Source: Brucella cytisi (GTDB taxonomy: Bacteria; Pseudomonadota; Alphaproteobacteria; Rhizobiales; Rhizobiaceae). Taken from it: 64,000 nucleotides of DNA. The stretch lies in assembly GCA_012103075.1 (NCBI GenBank), contig JAAVLQ010000003.1, positions 310,001 through 374,000 of the forward strand, read 5' to 3'. Shown in pieces: positions 11,103 to 21,279 of the stretch. The position numbers were made by a program, and so were the translations under genes. Under the pieces are notes generated by a model, which was not told the origin of the DNA, did not search any database, and saw only the letters and a list, made by a program, of their open reading frames with translations. Position 1 is the stretch's first letter; each line of letters opens with the position of its first letter.

Positions 11103-12023
11103 ATGGAACCGCAACTAATCAAACAGAAACTGGGCGCTGGCCTGCTCTCGTTTCCGGTCACACATTTTGATGTGGAGGGAATTTTGCTCCTGAAAGCTAT
11201 AAGGCGCATGTCGAATGGCTTTCGGGTTTCGACGCACCCGTGCTGTTCGCAGCAGGAGGTACGGGTGAGTTTTTCTCTTTGAGACCCGACGAAATTCCGG
11301 CAATCGTCTCGGCCGCCAAAGAGGCGGCGGGCGGCAGTAATACGGCCATCGTTTCTGGTTGCGGCTATGGCACCGAGGTAGCCACCGAGATTGCGAAATC
11401 AGCAGAAAAGCCGGGGCTGATGGAATCTTGCTTCTGCCCCATTATCTGATCGATGCCCCGCAGGAAGGGCTCTATGAGCATGTCAAGCGCGTCTGTCAGT
11501 CAATCGGAATCGGCGTCATGGTCTATAACCGCGACAATTCGGTTCTTCAGGCTGACACGCTGGCCCGCCTTTGCGATGCCTGCCCTAATCTCGTCGGTTT
11601 CAAGGATGGCGTCGGCGACATCGGTCTGGTTCGCCAGATTACCGCAAAGATGGGCGACCGACTGACCTATCTCGGCGGCATGCCAACGGCGGAACTCTTC
11701 GCCGAAGCTTATCTCGGTGCGGGCTTCACCACGTATTCCTCGGCGGTTTTCAACTTTGTTCCGGGCCCGGCGGTGGAATTCTACAAGGCATTGCGAGCAG
11801 GCGAACGCGCAAGCTGCGAGCGCATCCTCAATGAGTTCTTCTACCCGTTTATGGCGATCCGCAGCCGCCGTAAGGGCTATGCTGTTGCCGCAGTCAAGGC
11901 CGGCGTTCGCCTGCAGGGCTTTGCTGCCGGTCCGGTTCGTGCTCCCCTTTCCGACCTGACGGGGAAGAAGAAGGCATGCTTGAAGCTCTGATCGGCAATC
12001 ATGCCCGCAAGCAGGCGGCTTGA
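11103..12023 (+). CDS. kdgD: 5-dehydro-4-deoxyglucarate dehydratase (DHDPS/NAL family)
   Basis: Class I aldolase-fold enzyme of about 306 residues that dehydrates and decarboxylates 5-keto-4-deoxyglucarate to alpha-ketoglutarate semialdehyde. The sequence starts QLIKQKLGAGLLSFPVTHFD (typical for this enzyme), has AAGGTGEFFSLRPDE, the catalytic tyrosine in GVMVYNRDNS and the Schiff-base lysine in LVGFKDGVGD. Start ATG 11103 follows AAGGGA. Frameshifts occur near 11180, 11415 and 11965. Together with the neighbouring semialdehyde dehydrogenase it forms the lower glucarate/galactarate path to the citric-acid cycle; a glucarate or galactarate dehydratase is not in the window. Confidence 0.88.
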
Positions 12024-12042
12024 AACCTCGACTTGAAGATAG

Positions 12043-12067
12043 AAGCCGCAGCTCTTGGCTGCGGCTT
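12043..12067. terminator. Bidirectional hairpin terminator after kdgD
   Basis: Perfect nine-base stem AAGCCGCAG / CTGCGGCTT with a seven-base loop, followed by TTT. It lies between the convergent kdgD and aminotransferase genes and probably serves both. Confidence 0.8.
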
Positions 12068-12076
12068 TTGATGGCC

Positions 12077-13278
12077 TCACATCAGGGAAGCGACCATTTC
12101 CCTGAGACGCGTGCAGGCTTTGACCAGTTCTGCTTCCGAAGCCGCAATTGACAGGCGGATGAAGCCCGGGGCTCCGAAGGCAATGCCGGGACGCTGGAAA
12201 CGCCAAATTCCTCAAGCAGATATTTCGCTACGTCGATATCGGTGTGAAGAACATTGTCCGCACCGGTTTTGCGACCGAAAAGCTTTTCAACGCCGATGAA
12301 AGCGTAAAAGGCGCCATCGGGCTTGAGGAAATTAATATCCGCAATCTGCGCCAGATGGTCGGCCACCAGATCGGCGCGGCGACTGAAGATTTCTGCGGCC
12401 TGCGCAACAAAGGCCTGATCACCGTCAAGGGCTGCCTGTGCCGCCGCCTGCGCGATAGAGCATACGGAGGTCACGCTTTGCGATTGCATCTTGTTGATCG
12501 CGGCAACAAGTGCTTTGGGGCCTGCGGCATAGCCGACGCGCCAGCCCGTCATGGCATAGGTTTTGGAGACACCGTTGACAATGAGCGTGCGTTCGCGAAG
12601 CTGCGGACATGCAGTCCCGAAAGAGTTGAAAGGCACCTCGCTTATCAGGACATGCTCATAGATTTCATCGGAGAGAATGAGAATGCGCTCGTGCTTTTCG
12701 AGAATATTGGCTAGTTGCGCATATTCATCTTCGCTATAAATGGCTCCTGTCGGATTGGATGGGGAATTGAGCATCAGCCAGCGGGATTTGGGTGTAATTG
12801 CCGCTGCAAGCCGGCTCGCGGTCAGTTTGAAACCAGTGTCCGGTCCGCAAGGCACAAAGACCGGCTTGCCGCCATGCAACGCGACAATATCAGCATAGGA
12901 TACCCAGCACGGCGTGGGGATGATCACTTCATCCCCTTCTTCCAGCGTTGCCAGAAACGTGTCGAACAATATCTGCTTGGCGCCGTTGGCCACGGTCAGT
13001 TCATCAATGCTGAATTCAAGCTGGTTGTCGCGACTGAACTTGGCAATGATGGCCTTGCGAAGCGATTCCGTGCCAGCAGCAGCACCATAACGCACGCCGC
13101 CGGCTTTAACCGCCGCATGGACAGCATCCAGAACATGGGTGGGCGGTTCAAAATCAGGTTCACCCAGAGAAAGATCAACAATGTCCCGGCCCTCGGCGCG
13201 CAGTTTTCTCGGCGGCCATGGAGACGGCCATGCTGGGGACGCCTTGATGCCCGATGATCGGCGATTTTCATACTGCAT
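12077..13278 (-). CDS. Pyridoxal-phosphate aminotransferase, class I/II (aspartate-aminotransferase-like)
   Basis: Fold-type I aminotransferase of about 400 residues. Visible motifs are LSLGEPDFEPP, LNSPSNPTGAIYS, the cofactor lysine in NGVSKTYAMTGWRVGYA, and the substrate-carboxylate arginine region near the end (GAPGFIRLSIAAS in a shifted frame). Frameshifts lie near 13200 and 12190; the true end is MVASLM with TGA at 12077. It is the last gene after hyuA and hyuB, separated from them by a hairpin at 13309, so it may be only partly cotranscribed. It could act on an amino acid released by the hydantoinase-type enzyme. Confidence 0.87.
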
Positions 13279-13308
13279 GGGAATACTCTTTTATTGGTGA
13301 GATGAAAG

Positions 13309-13331
13309 AAGCCGCCCTCATGGGGCGGCTT
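13309..13331. terminator. Hairpin between hyuB and the aminotransferase gene
   Basis: Perfect eight-base stem AAGCCGCC / GGCGGCTT with a seven-base loop. On the minus strand a short T-rich run follows. It may terminate or attenuate transcription before the aminotransferase gene. Confidence 0.6.
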
Positions 13332-13347
13332 CCGATGACGTTCAGGA

Positions 13348-14985
13348 CTATCCATTCACCACATAATCAAAATCCGGTCGCGTTTGACGGCTTCCGCATC
13401 ACGCTTGTCGTGGGGGCCATAACCGCCACCTCCGGGCAGTTGAAGGATGAGCCTGCGACCGGCAGGAACATGCTGGCGTCCCTTGGCGTTCAACACCGTG
13501 CCATCGTCGAGAAGGACCGCGCCGGCGGCGCCGTTCTCTCTCCTCCTTCGCGGCCACGCGGTGGGTGCTTGATGCGGTCGAACATTGCGTTGAAGTAAAT
13601 CTCGTGTCCTTCGATTGGAGCGATTTCCACCACCTGACCAAGGCCACCGCGGAACTGACCGGCACCACCCGAACCATCGCGCAGTTCCTTGCGCCAGAAA
13701 ATGACCGGTCCGACGTGCTCCGTTGCTTCAATCGACATCGAGTGCACGCCACTTGGAAAAGCCGTGGCGTTCAACCCGTCCAGATGCGACCGCGCGCCGG
13801 TGCCCCCGCTGTTGAACAACAGCACTTCCGCACGGCGGCCGCCGTCCCTCGGGGCATCCTTGCCGGTGAGCGGGCGTGCGCTGACATGCAGGTTCCAAAG
13901 TGCGCCGGAACCTTCGGCGGGCACTTTTCCCGGCAGCATCTTGTGGACGGCACCGAGCACCGCATCGGGCACCAGATGGCCCAACACGTGGCGCACTGAA
14001 ACGGGAGCCGGACGCTGCGCATTAAGGATGCAGTCTTTCGGCGCTGTCACCTTGAACGGCAGCAATGATGCATGGTTGTTGGGAATTTCCGGTGCGAGCG
14101 AGCATTTCAGGCCATAGCAGGCATAGGCGGCAGAATAGATCAACGGACAGTTGATGCCCTGGGGGCTCGGTGCCGATGTACCGGCGAAATCGGCAAGGAT
14201 ATGATCGGCATGCACGTCTATCCGCACAGCAATGTCGATTGGATCGCCGTAACCATCCACGCGCATCACGTTGGAATAGGTGCCGTGCGGCAGACTGGCC
14301 GGGCGTTCCAGCGTCGCATCATAGCTGCGCTTGAAGATGAAATCGGCGGGCCTTCCAGATCATCGAGCTGGAATTCGTCCATCATGTCCATCAGGCGGCG
14401 ATGACCGATTTCATTGCAGGCTGCGAGCGAATAGACGTCGCCGACGACCTGATGGCTTTCGCGCACATTGTTTCGCAGTATATTGACGAGGTCCTTGTTG
14501 ACCACACCGCGCTCGGCAAACTTCATGATCGGCACGAAAATGCCTTCTTCATAAACTTCGTTCGCATCTGGGCCGAAGCCGCGTCCGCCAACATCAACCA
14601 CATGTGCCGTACAGGCAAAGAAGCCAGTCAACTCGCCCTTGCGGAAGCTCGGCGACACGACCGTGAAGTCATGCAGGTGGCCCGTGCCTTTCCATGGGTC
14701 GTTGGTGATATAGACATCGCCCTCGTAGATGTTTTCGCGACCTATATCGTTGATGAAGTGGCCGACCGCTTCCGCCATGGCATTGACGTGGCCGGGGGTG
14801 CCGGTCACAGCTTGCGCGATCATGAGGCCTGCGCGGTTGAAGACACCTGCAGAAAGGTCGCCGGATTCACGCACGCTGGTGCTGAAGGCGGTACGGATGA
14901 GAGTGACGGCCTGTTCCTCGACAACGGAAATCAGGCGGTTCCACATGATCTGCATATGAACGTCGGAAATGGGTTTCTTTGTCAT
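13348..14985 (-). CDS. hyuB: Hydantoinase B / 5-oxoprolinase beta-type subunit
   Basis: HyuB-family protein of about 545 residues, partner of HyuA in ATP-dependent opening of hydantoin or oxoproline-like rings. Characteristic stretches are MWNRLISVVEEQAVTLIRTA, STSVRESGDLSAGVFN, DVYITNDPWKGTGHLHDFT and AHVVDVGGRGFGPDANE. Start ATG 14985 follows AAGGAG; it begins 13 bases after hyuA ends. Frameshifts near 14355, 13535 and 13378; the true end is DFDYVVNG. The substrate may be N-methylhydantoin, a hydantoin or oxoproline; sequence alone does not decide. Confidence 0.88.
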
Positions 14986-14998
14986 GTGAGACAGCTCC

Positions 14999-17084
14999 TT
15001 AGGCAGCCTTGGCGCGTAGCAGCAGGCATCCATCTGCCTGCATGATCGCTTCGCGGCTGGAGGTTACAACGGTCGAGGTTTCGCGTTCCGTAATGATGGC
15101 GGGGCCGGCAATCCACTCGCCCGGCTTCATGGTTTCGCGCTCGACGATCGAGGCTTTCAGGAAGCGTTCTTCGAGAACGTCGAACACCTGACGCGTGGCG
15201 GATATGGCGGCTTGCTCCTGTTTCTGGACCGGCTTTGCGGGAGTTAGGGCAGCGGCGTCTGCGCTTGCGCGCAATGACCAACTGACAATCTCGACATCAA
15301 GATCATCGATCACGCGGCCGAAGAAACGCTCGTAGCATTTGTCAAAAGCGTGCGGAACAGCGCCGCATCCGCATCGCTGTAATCGCTTACGTCAATCGTA
15401 ACCGGCACTTCCCAGCCTTGTCCGGCATAGCGCATGTAAGCGGTGCATTCGAGCGTCGGGTCTGCGTCAGGCGCGCCTGATCGAACGAAGGAGGTTGCTT
15501 CCTCAACCAGTTCCTTGATGACCGCATTGATGGCCTTGCCTTCAAAGCGACTCAGGCGGCTGTATGCACTGCGTACCGATTCAAAGCCGAAGGGAGCACG
15601 CAGGAAACCGATGGCCGAACCAACCCCGGCTCCGGGTGGAATGAGAAGATCGGTCACGCCGAGTTTTTCACACAGGCGCGCGGCGTGAACTGGAGCGGCA
15701 CCGCCGAAGGCGATCATCGTGAATTCCGACAGTTCCTTGCCGTTTTCAACTGCATGCATGCGTGCGGCATTGCTCATGTTCTCATCTACCACTTCGCTCA
15801 GACCATATGCAGAAGTGGCAATGTCGGAACCAAGCTTGGAGCCGATATCGGCATCCACGGCTTTTTCCGATGCAGATCGTGAGAGTTGCATCGTGCCGCC
15901 CGCAAATGTATCGGGGTCGAGGCGGCCCAGAATGACATCGGCGTCCGTAACGGTTGGATGGATGCCGCCGCGATCATAGCAGGCAGGACCGGGTTCCGAT
16001 CCCGCGCTATGCGGTCCGACGCGGATCTGACGCATGGAATCGACGGTTGCAATTGAGCCGCCGCCCGCACCGATCTCCACCATTTCGATCACCGGAATGG
16101 AGATCGGCATGCCGCTTCCCTTCTTGAAGCGATAGGTACGCGCCACTTCAAAGGTTTTGGAGGTTTTGGGCATCTGCTGCTCGATGAGGCAGATTTTTGC
16201 GGTCGTGCCGCCCATATCATAGGAGACGACCTGATCGAGCTTGTGATTGGCGGCAATGTGGGCCGCGAAGATCGCGCCACCGGCAGGGCCGGATTCAAGC
16301 AGGCGAACAGGAAATTCGATGGCGCTTTCAATGCTGATGATACCGCCGCCCGAATGAATCATGAAGACGGGGGCAACAAGGCCCTCTTCGCGAAGACGTC
16401 CGACAAGACGGTTGAGATAAGAAGCCATCAGCGGCTTGACATAGGCATTGGCGCAGACGGTGTTGAAACGCTGAAATTCGCGCATCTGCGGCGAGACTTC
16501 AGAGGAAATCGATACGGAAAGACCGGGCTTTCTGGCGAGAAGACGCTCGCGGAAACGGCGCTCATGCTCACCATTGAGATAGGAATGGATGAAACCGACG
16601 GCCACACTTTCGTAGCCTTCCGTAATGATGCGGTCGCAAAGCGCATCGACTTCTTTTCATCGAGCGGCTTCAAAACCTCGCCACGGGCGCCTATGCGTTC
16701 GTTAACAACCAGCCGGTCGTTACGCGCAACAAGCGGCGCGGGCAGCACGATATCGAGATCATATTGCTCGAAACGGCTTTCCGTGCGCATTTCAATCACA
16801 TCGCGAAAGCCCCCGGTTGTCACGAGTGCGGTTTTCGCACCGCGTCGCTCAATCAGTGCATTGGTGGCAAGCGTCGTTCCGTGAATGACAGTGTCGATCT
16901 GATCAAGCTTCACTCCAGCTTTTTCAGCCACTTCCCGAATGCCTTTGATGATGGCATTTTCGGGAAATGCATAATCCGTCAGCACCTTGGTTGAATAGAG
17001 GGTGGAACCCACTTCCATTGCCACGTCGGTGAAGGTTCCGCCGATATCGACACCCACCCTGACCAGTTTGCCATTTATCGTCAT
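14999..17084 (-). CDS. hyuA: Hydantoinase A / 5-oxoprolinase alpha-type subunit
   Basis: HyuA-family protein of about 695 residues with the actin-like ATP-binding fold. The phosphate loop RVGVDIGGTFTDVAME is at residues 8-23; VIHGTTLATNALIERRGAKT, VVSYDMGGTTAKICLIEQ and FGGAAPVHAARLCEKLG follow in order. Start ATG 17084 (MTINGKLVRV) is used; the longer frame upstream is not supported. Frameshifts near 16650 and 15340. It acts with HyuB in the cytoplasm. The gene is downstream of an amino-acid-type ABC transporter, suggesting the imported compound is its substrate. Confidence 0.88.
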
Positions 17085-17173
17085 TTTCTGCTTAACTCCC
17101 AGAAAGATATCCCGGAAAGGGACGAGTACGTTGCGTGCTGTCACGGCTTGGTTCAGGCACGTGTTTACCGGTT

Positions 17174-17193
17174 CCCGCAAAAGGCCTTGCGGG
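17174..17193. terminator. Hairpin in the leader of hyuA
   Basis: Stem CCCGCAA / TTGCGGG with a six-base loop, 90 bases before the hyuA start. With the next hairpin at 17228 it forms a pair in the gap between the binding-protein gene and hyuA. Confidence 0.4.
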
Positions 17194-17227
17194 TTCATGT
17201 CATTGGATACTGAAGACTTTGGATGTT

Positions 17228-17250
17228 CCGGTGCGTTTCACACGCACCGG
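17228..17250. terminator. Hairpin just downstream of the binding-protein gene
   Basis: Perfect nine-base stem CCGGTGCGT / ACGCACCGG with a five-base loop, 20 bases after the stop of the solute-binding-protein gene. No clear T-run follows. It could stabilise the transporter message or partly stop transcription before hyuA. Confidence 0.5.
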
Positions 17251-17269
17251 GGAACCTTATGTGCTGGCG

Positions 17270-18107
17270 TTATTGCTTGCCGGTGAAATCCACCCCTTCA
17301 AGCGTGGTTGGCAGCTTCGGACGGTCGACGCCGATCCACTTCTTTATAAAGCGTATCCAGCGAACCATCTGCATTGTGGCGCGTCACGAAATCATTGAGA
17401 AAATCGAGCATGGCCCGGTCGCCCTTGCGCACTGCCATGGCCCGGATATTGTCCGCTGCCTTGTATTTGCGAACGTATTTGTCACCATTACCGGTACTCT
17501 CGATCACAAGGCCATAGGTGAGACTTCCGAGGATCGCATCGACCGCCCGACAGAAGCGCCTGCACGGTGGTGGCGTCGTCGTCAAAGCCCTTGATTTTTT
17601 GTGCCCGCGGGGCTGCCTTCTTGAGGATCGGCTCGAACGCGCTGCCGCGATTGACGCCGATCGTGTATTTGGCGAGATCCTCGTTGCTGTTGATCTCGGC
17701 GTCCTTTTGCCCCAGACCGTGATGTCATTGGCCGAATAGGGAAGCACGAACTGGATAACCTTTGCGCGTTCGGGCGTGATCGTCATCGAGGGCACCAGAA
17801 AATCGACCATGCCGTTGGTCAGAAGCGGAATGCGGTTCTGCCCTGTCACGCGCTCGAACTTGACCTCCACTCCCAGTTCCCCGGCAATAAGGTTGGCCAC
17901 ATCGATGTCAAAGCCACCATTCTTGCCGTTCTCATCGATGAAGCCCCATGGAAACTGATCCATCTGCACGCCGATGACGGCCACGCCCTTGGCCCTGATT
18001 TCCTCCGGGCTTGCCGCTTCAGCCGCACCAATGGACAAGGCGGATGCGACGAGGCTGGTTGCAAGGCTGAGTGCGATCGCGGAACCCTTGAAAACTGCGT
18101 TGATCAT
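17270..18107 (-). CDS. Amino-acid ABC transporter, family 3 solute-binding protein
   Basis: Periplasmic binding protein of about 279 residues. An N-terminal signal peptide (ALSLATSLVASALSIGAAEA) precedes the mature part. Family 3 signatures are FPWGFIDENGKNGGFDIDVA, NRIPLLTNGMVDFLVPSMTI and AVDAILGSLTYGLV. Two compensating indels near 17715 and 17545 leave a wrong-frame middle, and another near 17345 shifts the end, whose true form is KWIGVDRPKLPTTLEGVDFT. It delivers a polar amino acid or ring-closed derivative to the two permeases upstream in the operon. Confidence 0.85.
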
Positions 18108-18137
18108 GTTCTTACCTCTGGTTTGTTTTATCGTTGA

Positions 18138-18787
18138 CTAGCGTGGGGTGTTCAGCCGCTTTTCGATCCGGGCGCTGTAGTAAGTGAGTGGCACACAGAT
18201 GATGAAATAGATGAGCCCCACGGTGCCGTAGACCTTCATCGGCTCAAAAGTAATGTTGGCCATCAACTGTCCTGAACGGGTGAGTTCAGTCAGTCCGAGC
18301 AGCGCGGCCAGCGCCGTTCCCTTGATCAAATTGACGAGAAAGCCGATCGTCGCCGGAAGGCCAATGCGAAAGGCTTGCGGCAGCACGACATCCTTCATGC
18401 GATGGAAATAACCGATACCGAGCGCACGGGCAGCCTCGTCCTGTCCGCTGGAAACAGCCCGGATGCTGCCGCGCCAGATCTCTCCCAGAAAAGCACTGGC
18501 ATGCAGCGACAGGCCAATGATCAGCGCCACCCAGATGTCGACCCGGATACCCGGGATGGGCAGGCCAAAATAAACGAAGAACAGCTGGATCAGCAGCGGT
18601 GTACCCTGAAAAATCTGGATATAGGTTGCCATCAGATAGCGCAGCCATCTTTTCCCGGATGTGCGTCCCAGTGCTACGACGAGACCGCCCAGCCCCCGAA
18701 AGTGAAGGCAAGGATAGAGAGAATGACGGTCCATTTAGCACCGTCGAGAATGAAGAGAAATTCGGAGAAACCAAAACTGCGGATCAT
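18138..18787 (-). CDS. Amino-acid ABC transporter permease (HisM type)
   Basis: Inner-membrane permease of about 216 residues with the QIFQGTPLLIQLFFVYFGLP segment typical of polar amino-acid permeases and the ATPase-contact loop SSGQDEAARALGIGYFHRMK. Start ATG 18787 (MIRSFGFSEFLFILDGAKWT) lies ten bases after the preceding permease ends. One frameshift near 18690. It pairs with the other permease, ATPase and binding protein of this operon. Confidence 0.87.
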
Positions 18788-18796
18788 CTTGGGACC

Positions 18797-19464
18797 TCAC
18801 TTCGACGGGTAGGAAAAATAGGTCCTGCCGATGATTTGCAGAACGAGCGAGAAGAATTGCGACAAGGCGGGTAGATGACGCCGAGCACGAAATAGATTTC
18901 AAAGCTGCGGAAGGTTTCCGAATCTATCATCTGTCCGACATAGGTCAGTTCTTCCGCGGAGATTGACGCCACAAGGCTTGAATTGAGCATCATCAGGATG
19001 AACTGGCTGCAAAGCGCGGGATATACAGCGCGTATGGCCGGGCGGAAGATGATGAAACGGTAGATGTCGAAGGTATGAAGCCCGAGCGCCTTGCCAGCTT
19101 CGATTTGGCCCGCCTTGATCGATCCCACGCCGCCGCGCACGATTTCCGCCGCATATGCCGCGCAATTGAGTGTCATGGCGAGAACGGCCGCCTGTTCGGC
19201 GGAAAGAGTCACGCCCAGCGAAGGCATGCCGAAGAAGATGAAGAACAATTGCACCAGAAACGGTGTGTTGCGGATCAGTTCGATATAGCCGAAGGCCGTG
19301 AGCGAAATCACCCGCACCGAACTCATCCGCATCAGCATGAAGACGATACCCAGCGCGAGGCCCGGGACCATGGAAATGGATGAAATCTTCAGCGTCTGGA
19401 TCGCACCGTTGAAGAGCGCGGGCCGGGCTGCCGGGACCGGTCCCATGTCGAATGTGTATTGCAT
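18797..19464 (-). CDS. Amino-acid ABC transporter permease (HisQ type)
   Basis: Inner-membrane permease of about 222 residues. IELIRNTPFLVQLFFIFFGM marks the polar amino-acid permease family and KAGQIEAGKALGLHTFDIYR is the loop that docks on the ATPase. Start ATG 19464 follows GGGAG; a TTG just upstream is an alternative. A frameshift near 18860 hides the true end, IIGRTYFSYPSK. Expected to form a heterodimer with the next permease. Confidence 0.87.
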
Positions 19465-19504
19465 CAAATTATTCTCCCGTTCGCGGCCGTTTCCCCTTTG
19501 TTTT

Positions 19505-20245
19505 CTAGTGGTTCAGAATCTGGCCTAGAAACGCCTTGGCGCGCTCATGTCTCGGATTGCCGAAGAATTCGGCTGGCGGCGCGCTTTCGATGATTTCGCC
19601 CCGATCCATGAAGATGACGCGATGAGCGACCGCACGGGCAAAACCCATCTCATGGGTCACACAGATCATGGTGATACCGTCGTCAGCGAGACTGATCATT
19701 GTGTCCAGCACTTCCTTGACCATTTCTGGATCGAGCGCCGAAGTCGGCTCATCGAACAGCATGATCTTCGGGCCCATGCAGAGTGCCCGCGCAATGGCGA
19801 CGCGTTGCTGCTGACCGCCGGAGAGTTGTGCCGGGTATTTTTCGGCCTGCTCGGCAATATGAACACGCTTCAGGAAATGCATCGCCTTTTCCCGGGCTTC
19901 GAGAAGCGAGTTCTTGTGCACGCGGCGTGGCGCCAGCATGCAATTTTCCAGCACTGTCATGTGCGGAAACAAGTTGAACTGCTGGAATACCATGCCGACA
20001 TCGCGGCGAATGTGATCGACATTGGCGCCGGTATGTCCCAGACGGGTGCCATTTACATCGATGATACCGTCCTGAATTTCTTCCAGATAATTGATGCAGC
20101 GGATCAGTGTCGACTTGCCCGATCCGGATGGACCGCACAGCACGATATGCTCACCTCGGTCCACCTCCAAATTGATATCCTTGAGAACATGGAGCTGGCC
20201 ATACCATTTGTTGACCCCATTCATCGTGATGGCTTTGTCAGACAT
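19505..20245 (-). CDS. Amino-acid ABC transporter ATP-binding protein (GlnQ type)
   Basis: Intact 246-residue ABC ATPase. Walker A GPSGSGKST at about residues 38-46, Q-loop VFQQFNLFPHMTVLEN, signature LSGGQQQRVAIARAL, Walker B IMLFDEPTSALDPEM and the switch histidine in CVTHEMGFARAVAHR. This set is typical of polar amino-acid importers. It energises the two permeases that follow. It is undamaged by frameshifts. Confidence 0.92.
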   Translation of the reverse strand: MSDKAITMNGVNKWYGQLHVLKDINLEVDRGEHIVLCGPSGSGKSTLIRCINYLEEIQDGIIDVNGTRLGHTGANVDHIRRDVGMVFQQFNLFPHMTVLENCMLAPRRVHKNSLLEAREKAMHFLKRVHIAEQAEKYPAQLSGGQQQRVAIARALCMGPKIMLFDEPTSALDPEMVKEVLDTMISLADDGITMICVTHEMGFARAVAHRVIFMDRGEIIESAPPAEFFGNPRHERAKAFLGQILNH

Positions 20246-20287
20246 CTCATTCTCGCTTCGTCTATATTTGCAAAAGGAAGTTGGCGC

Positions 20288-20755
20288 TCAAGGCTGGACT
20301 TCAAAGATGGCGTCGACTTCGACGGCAAAACCGCGCGGCAGGGAACCTGCGCCAAGGGCTGTGCGAGCATGATGCCCCTTCTCCCCAAGCACCGCGATCA
20401 GAAGATCGGAAGCACCATCGATCACTGCTGGATGATCCTTGAAATCAGGCACGGCGTTCACAAAGCCCCGCAGCTGCAGACAGGCGGAAATGCGGTCGAG
20501 ATCGCCATCGAGGGCGGCGGCCGCCCGCGCCAGCAAATTGAGCGCACAGACGCGCGCTGCCCGGTAAGCTTCCTCGACATTCATCGTGCTGCCAACCAAT
20601 CCGAGATAGCAGTCAACTCCATCGACACGCGGCACCTGACCAGAGATATACAACGTATGACCACTCAGCCTGTATGGTACATAGGCGCCACTGGGCGCCC
20701 CCACTTCAGGCAGGATAAGACCCAGTTCCTTCAGTCTGGCTGAAACCAGTCCCAT
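20288..20755 (-). CDS. RidA/YjgF-family protein
   Basis: Intact protein of about 155 residues of the RidA superfamily, which hydrolyse reactive imine/enamine intermediates. Motifs are GHTLYISGQVPR, ALNLLARAAAALDGDLDRI and the C-terminal ARTALGAGSLPRGFAVEVDA, where the arginine corresponds to the substrate-carboxylate binder. Start ATG 20755 follows AAGGGG; the longer frame to 20788 is less likely. It is first in the operon with an amino-acid transporter, HyuA/B and an aminotransferase, which fits a path that creates enamines. Confidence 0.88.
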   Translation of the reverse strand: MGLVSARLKELGLILPEVGAPSGAYVPYRLSGHTLYISGQVPRVDGVDCYLGLVGSTMNVEEAYRAARVCALNLLARAAAALDGDLDRISACLQLRGFVNAVPDFKDHPAVIDGASDLLIAVLGEKGHHARTALGAGSLPRGFAVEVDAIFEVQP

Positions 20756-20926
20756 TCTGTTTCCCCTTATTCTCGCCGGAACGCACATATGACCGGAAGG
20801 CGCATATGTCCGTTCAAGACCATTTTGAGAGCACGTGTCCCATCACCCGGTCCATGAGGCCGGAGGATTGGGCCCTCGCACCTGATGCCAACGCGCTCTT
20901 TCGACCGACAACCTCAGAGTTTCGAC

Positions 20927-20992
20927 GACAAGTGATATTATGACTTTGCCCTTTGTTATGATGATAGGTTTGCTAAAATATTATCACTTGTC
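20927..20992. promoter_or_regulatory. Paired inverted candidate operators GTGATATTAT
   Basis: GACAAGTGATATTAT at 20927-20941 and ATATTATCACTTGTC at 20978-20992 are inverted copies, matching at 13 of 15 positions, about 50 bases apart. The same core recurs at 21241. They lie in the gap between the ridA operon and the divergent FadR-type regulator, the likely binder. Confidence 0.6.
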
Positions 20993-21221
20993 AAGATGGA
21001 TATTTTGGGGAGCGGCATGATGCGAAGCCCGCGGCGAGATTGCCATTTAACATAACACTTCCAACTATTTAATAATGCCAGACCGTGCCAGACGCATATT
21101 ATCCGCCCAAAGAAGCATGGTGAAAATTTGCGCGCGATGACCCTCACCGCCAAAAATTAGTAATACCATTCTGCGAAAGAGAGGTTACATCCAGAGGCAT
21201 AATTCAGCGCCATAACCTGAT

Positions 21222-21253
21222 AAGATAATATCTCTAATGAGTGATATTATCTT
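21222..21253. promoter_or_regulatory. Perfect palindrome before the FadR-type regulator gene
   Basis: Eleven-base arms AAGATAATATC and GATATTATCTT are perfect inverted repeats around a ten-base centre, 27 bases before the regulator start. It contains GTGATATTATC, the core also present at 20932 and (inverted) at 20979. Probably an autoregulatory operator. Confidence 0.6.
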
Positions 21254-21279
21254 GTAATTCTGTTCACGGCATCGTATCA

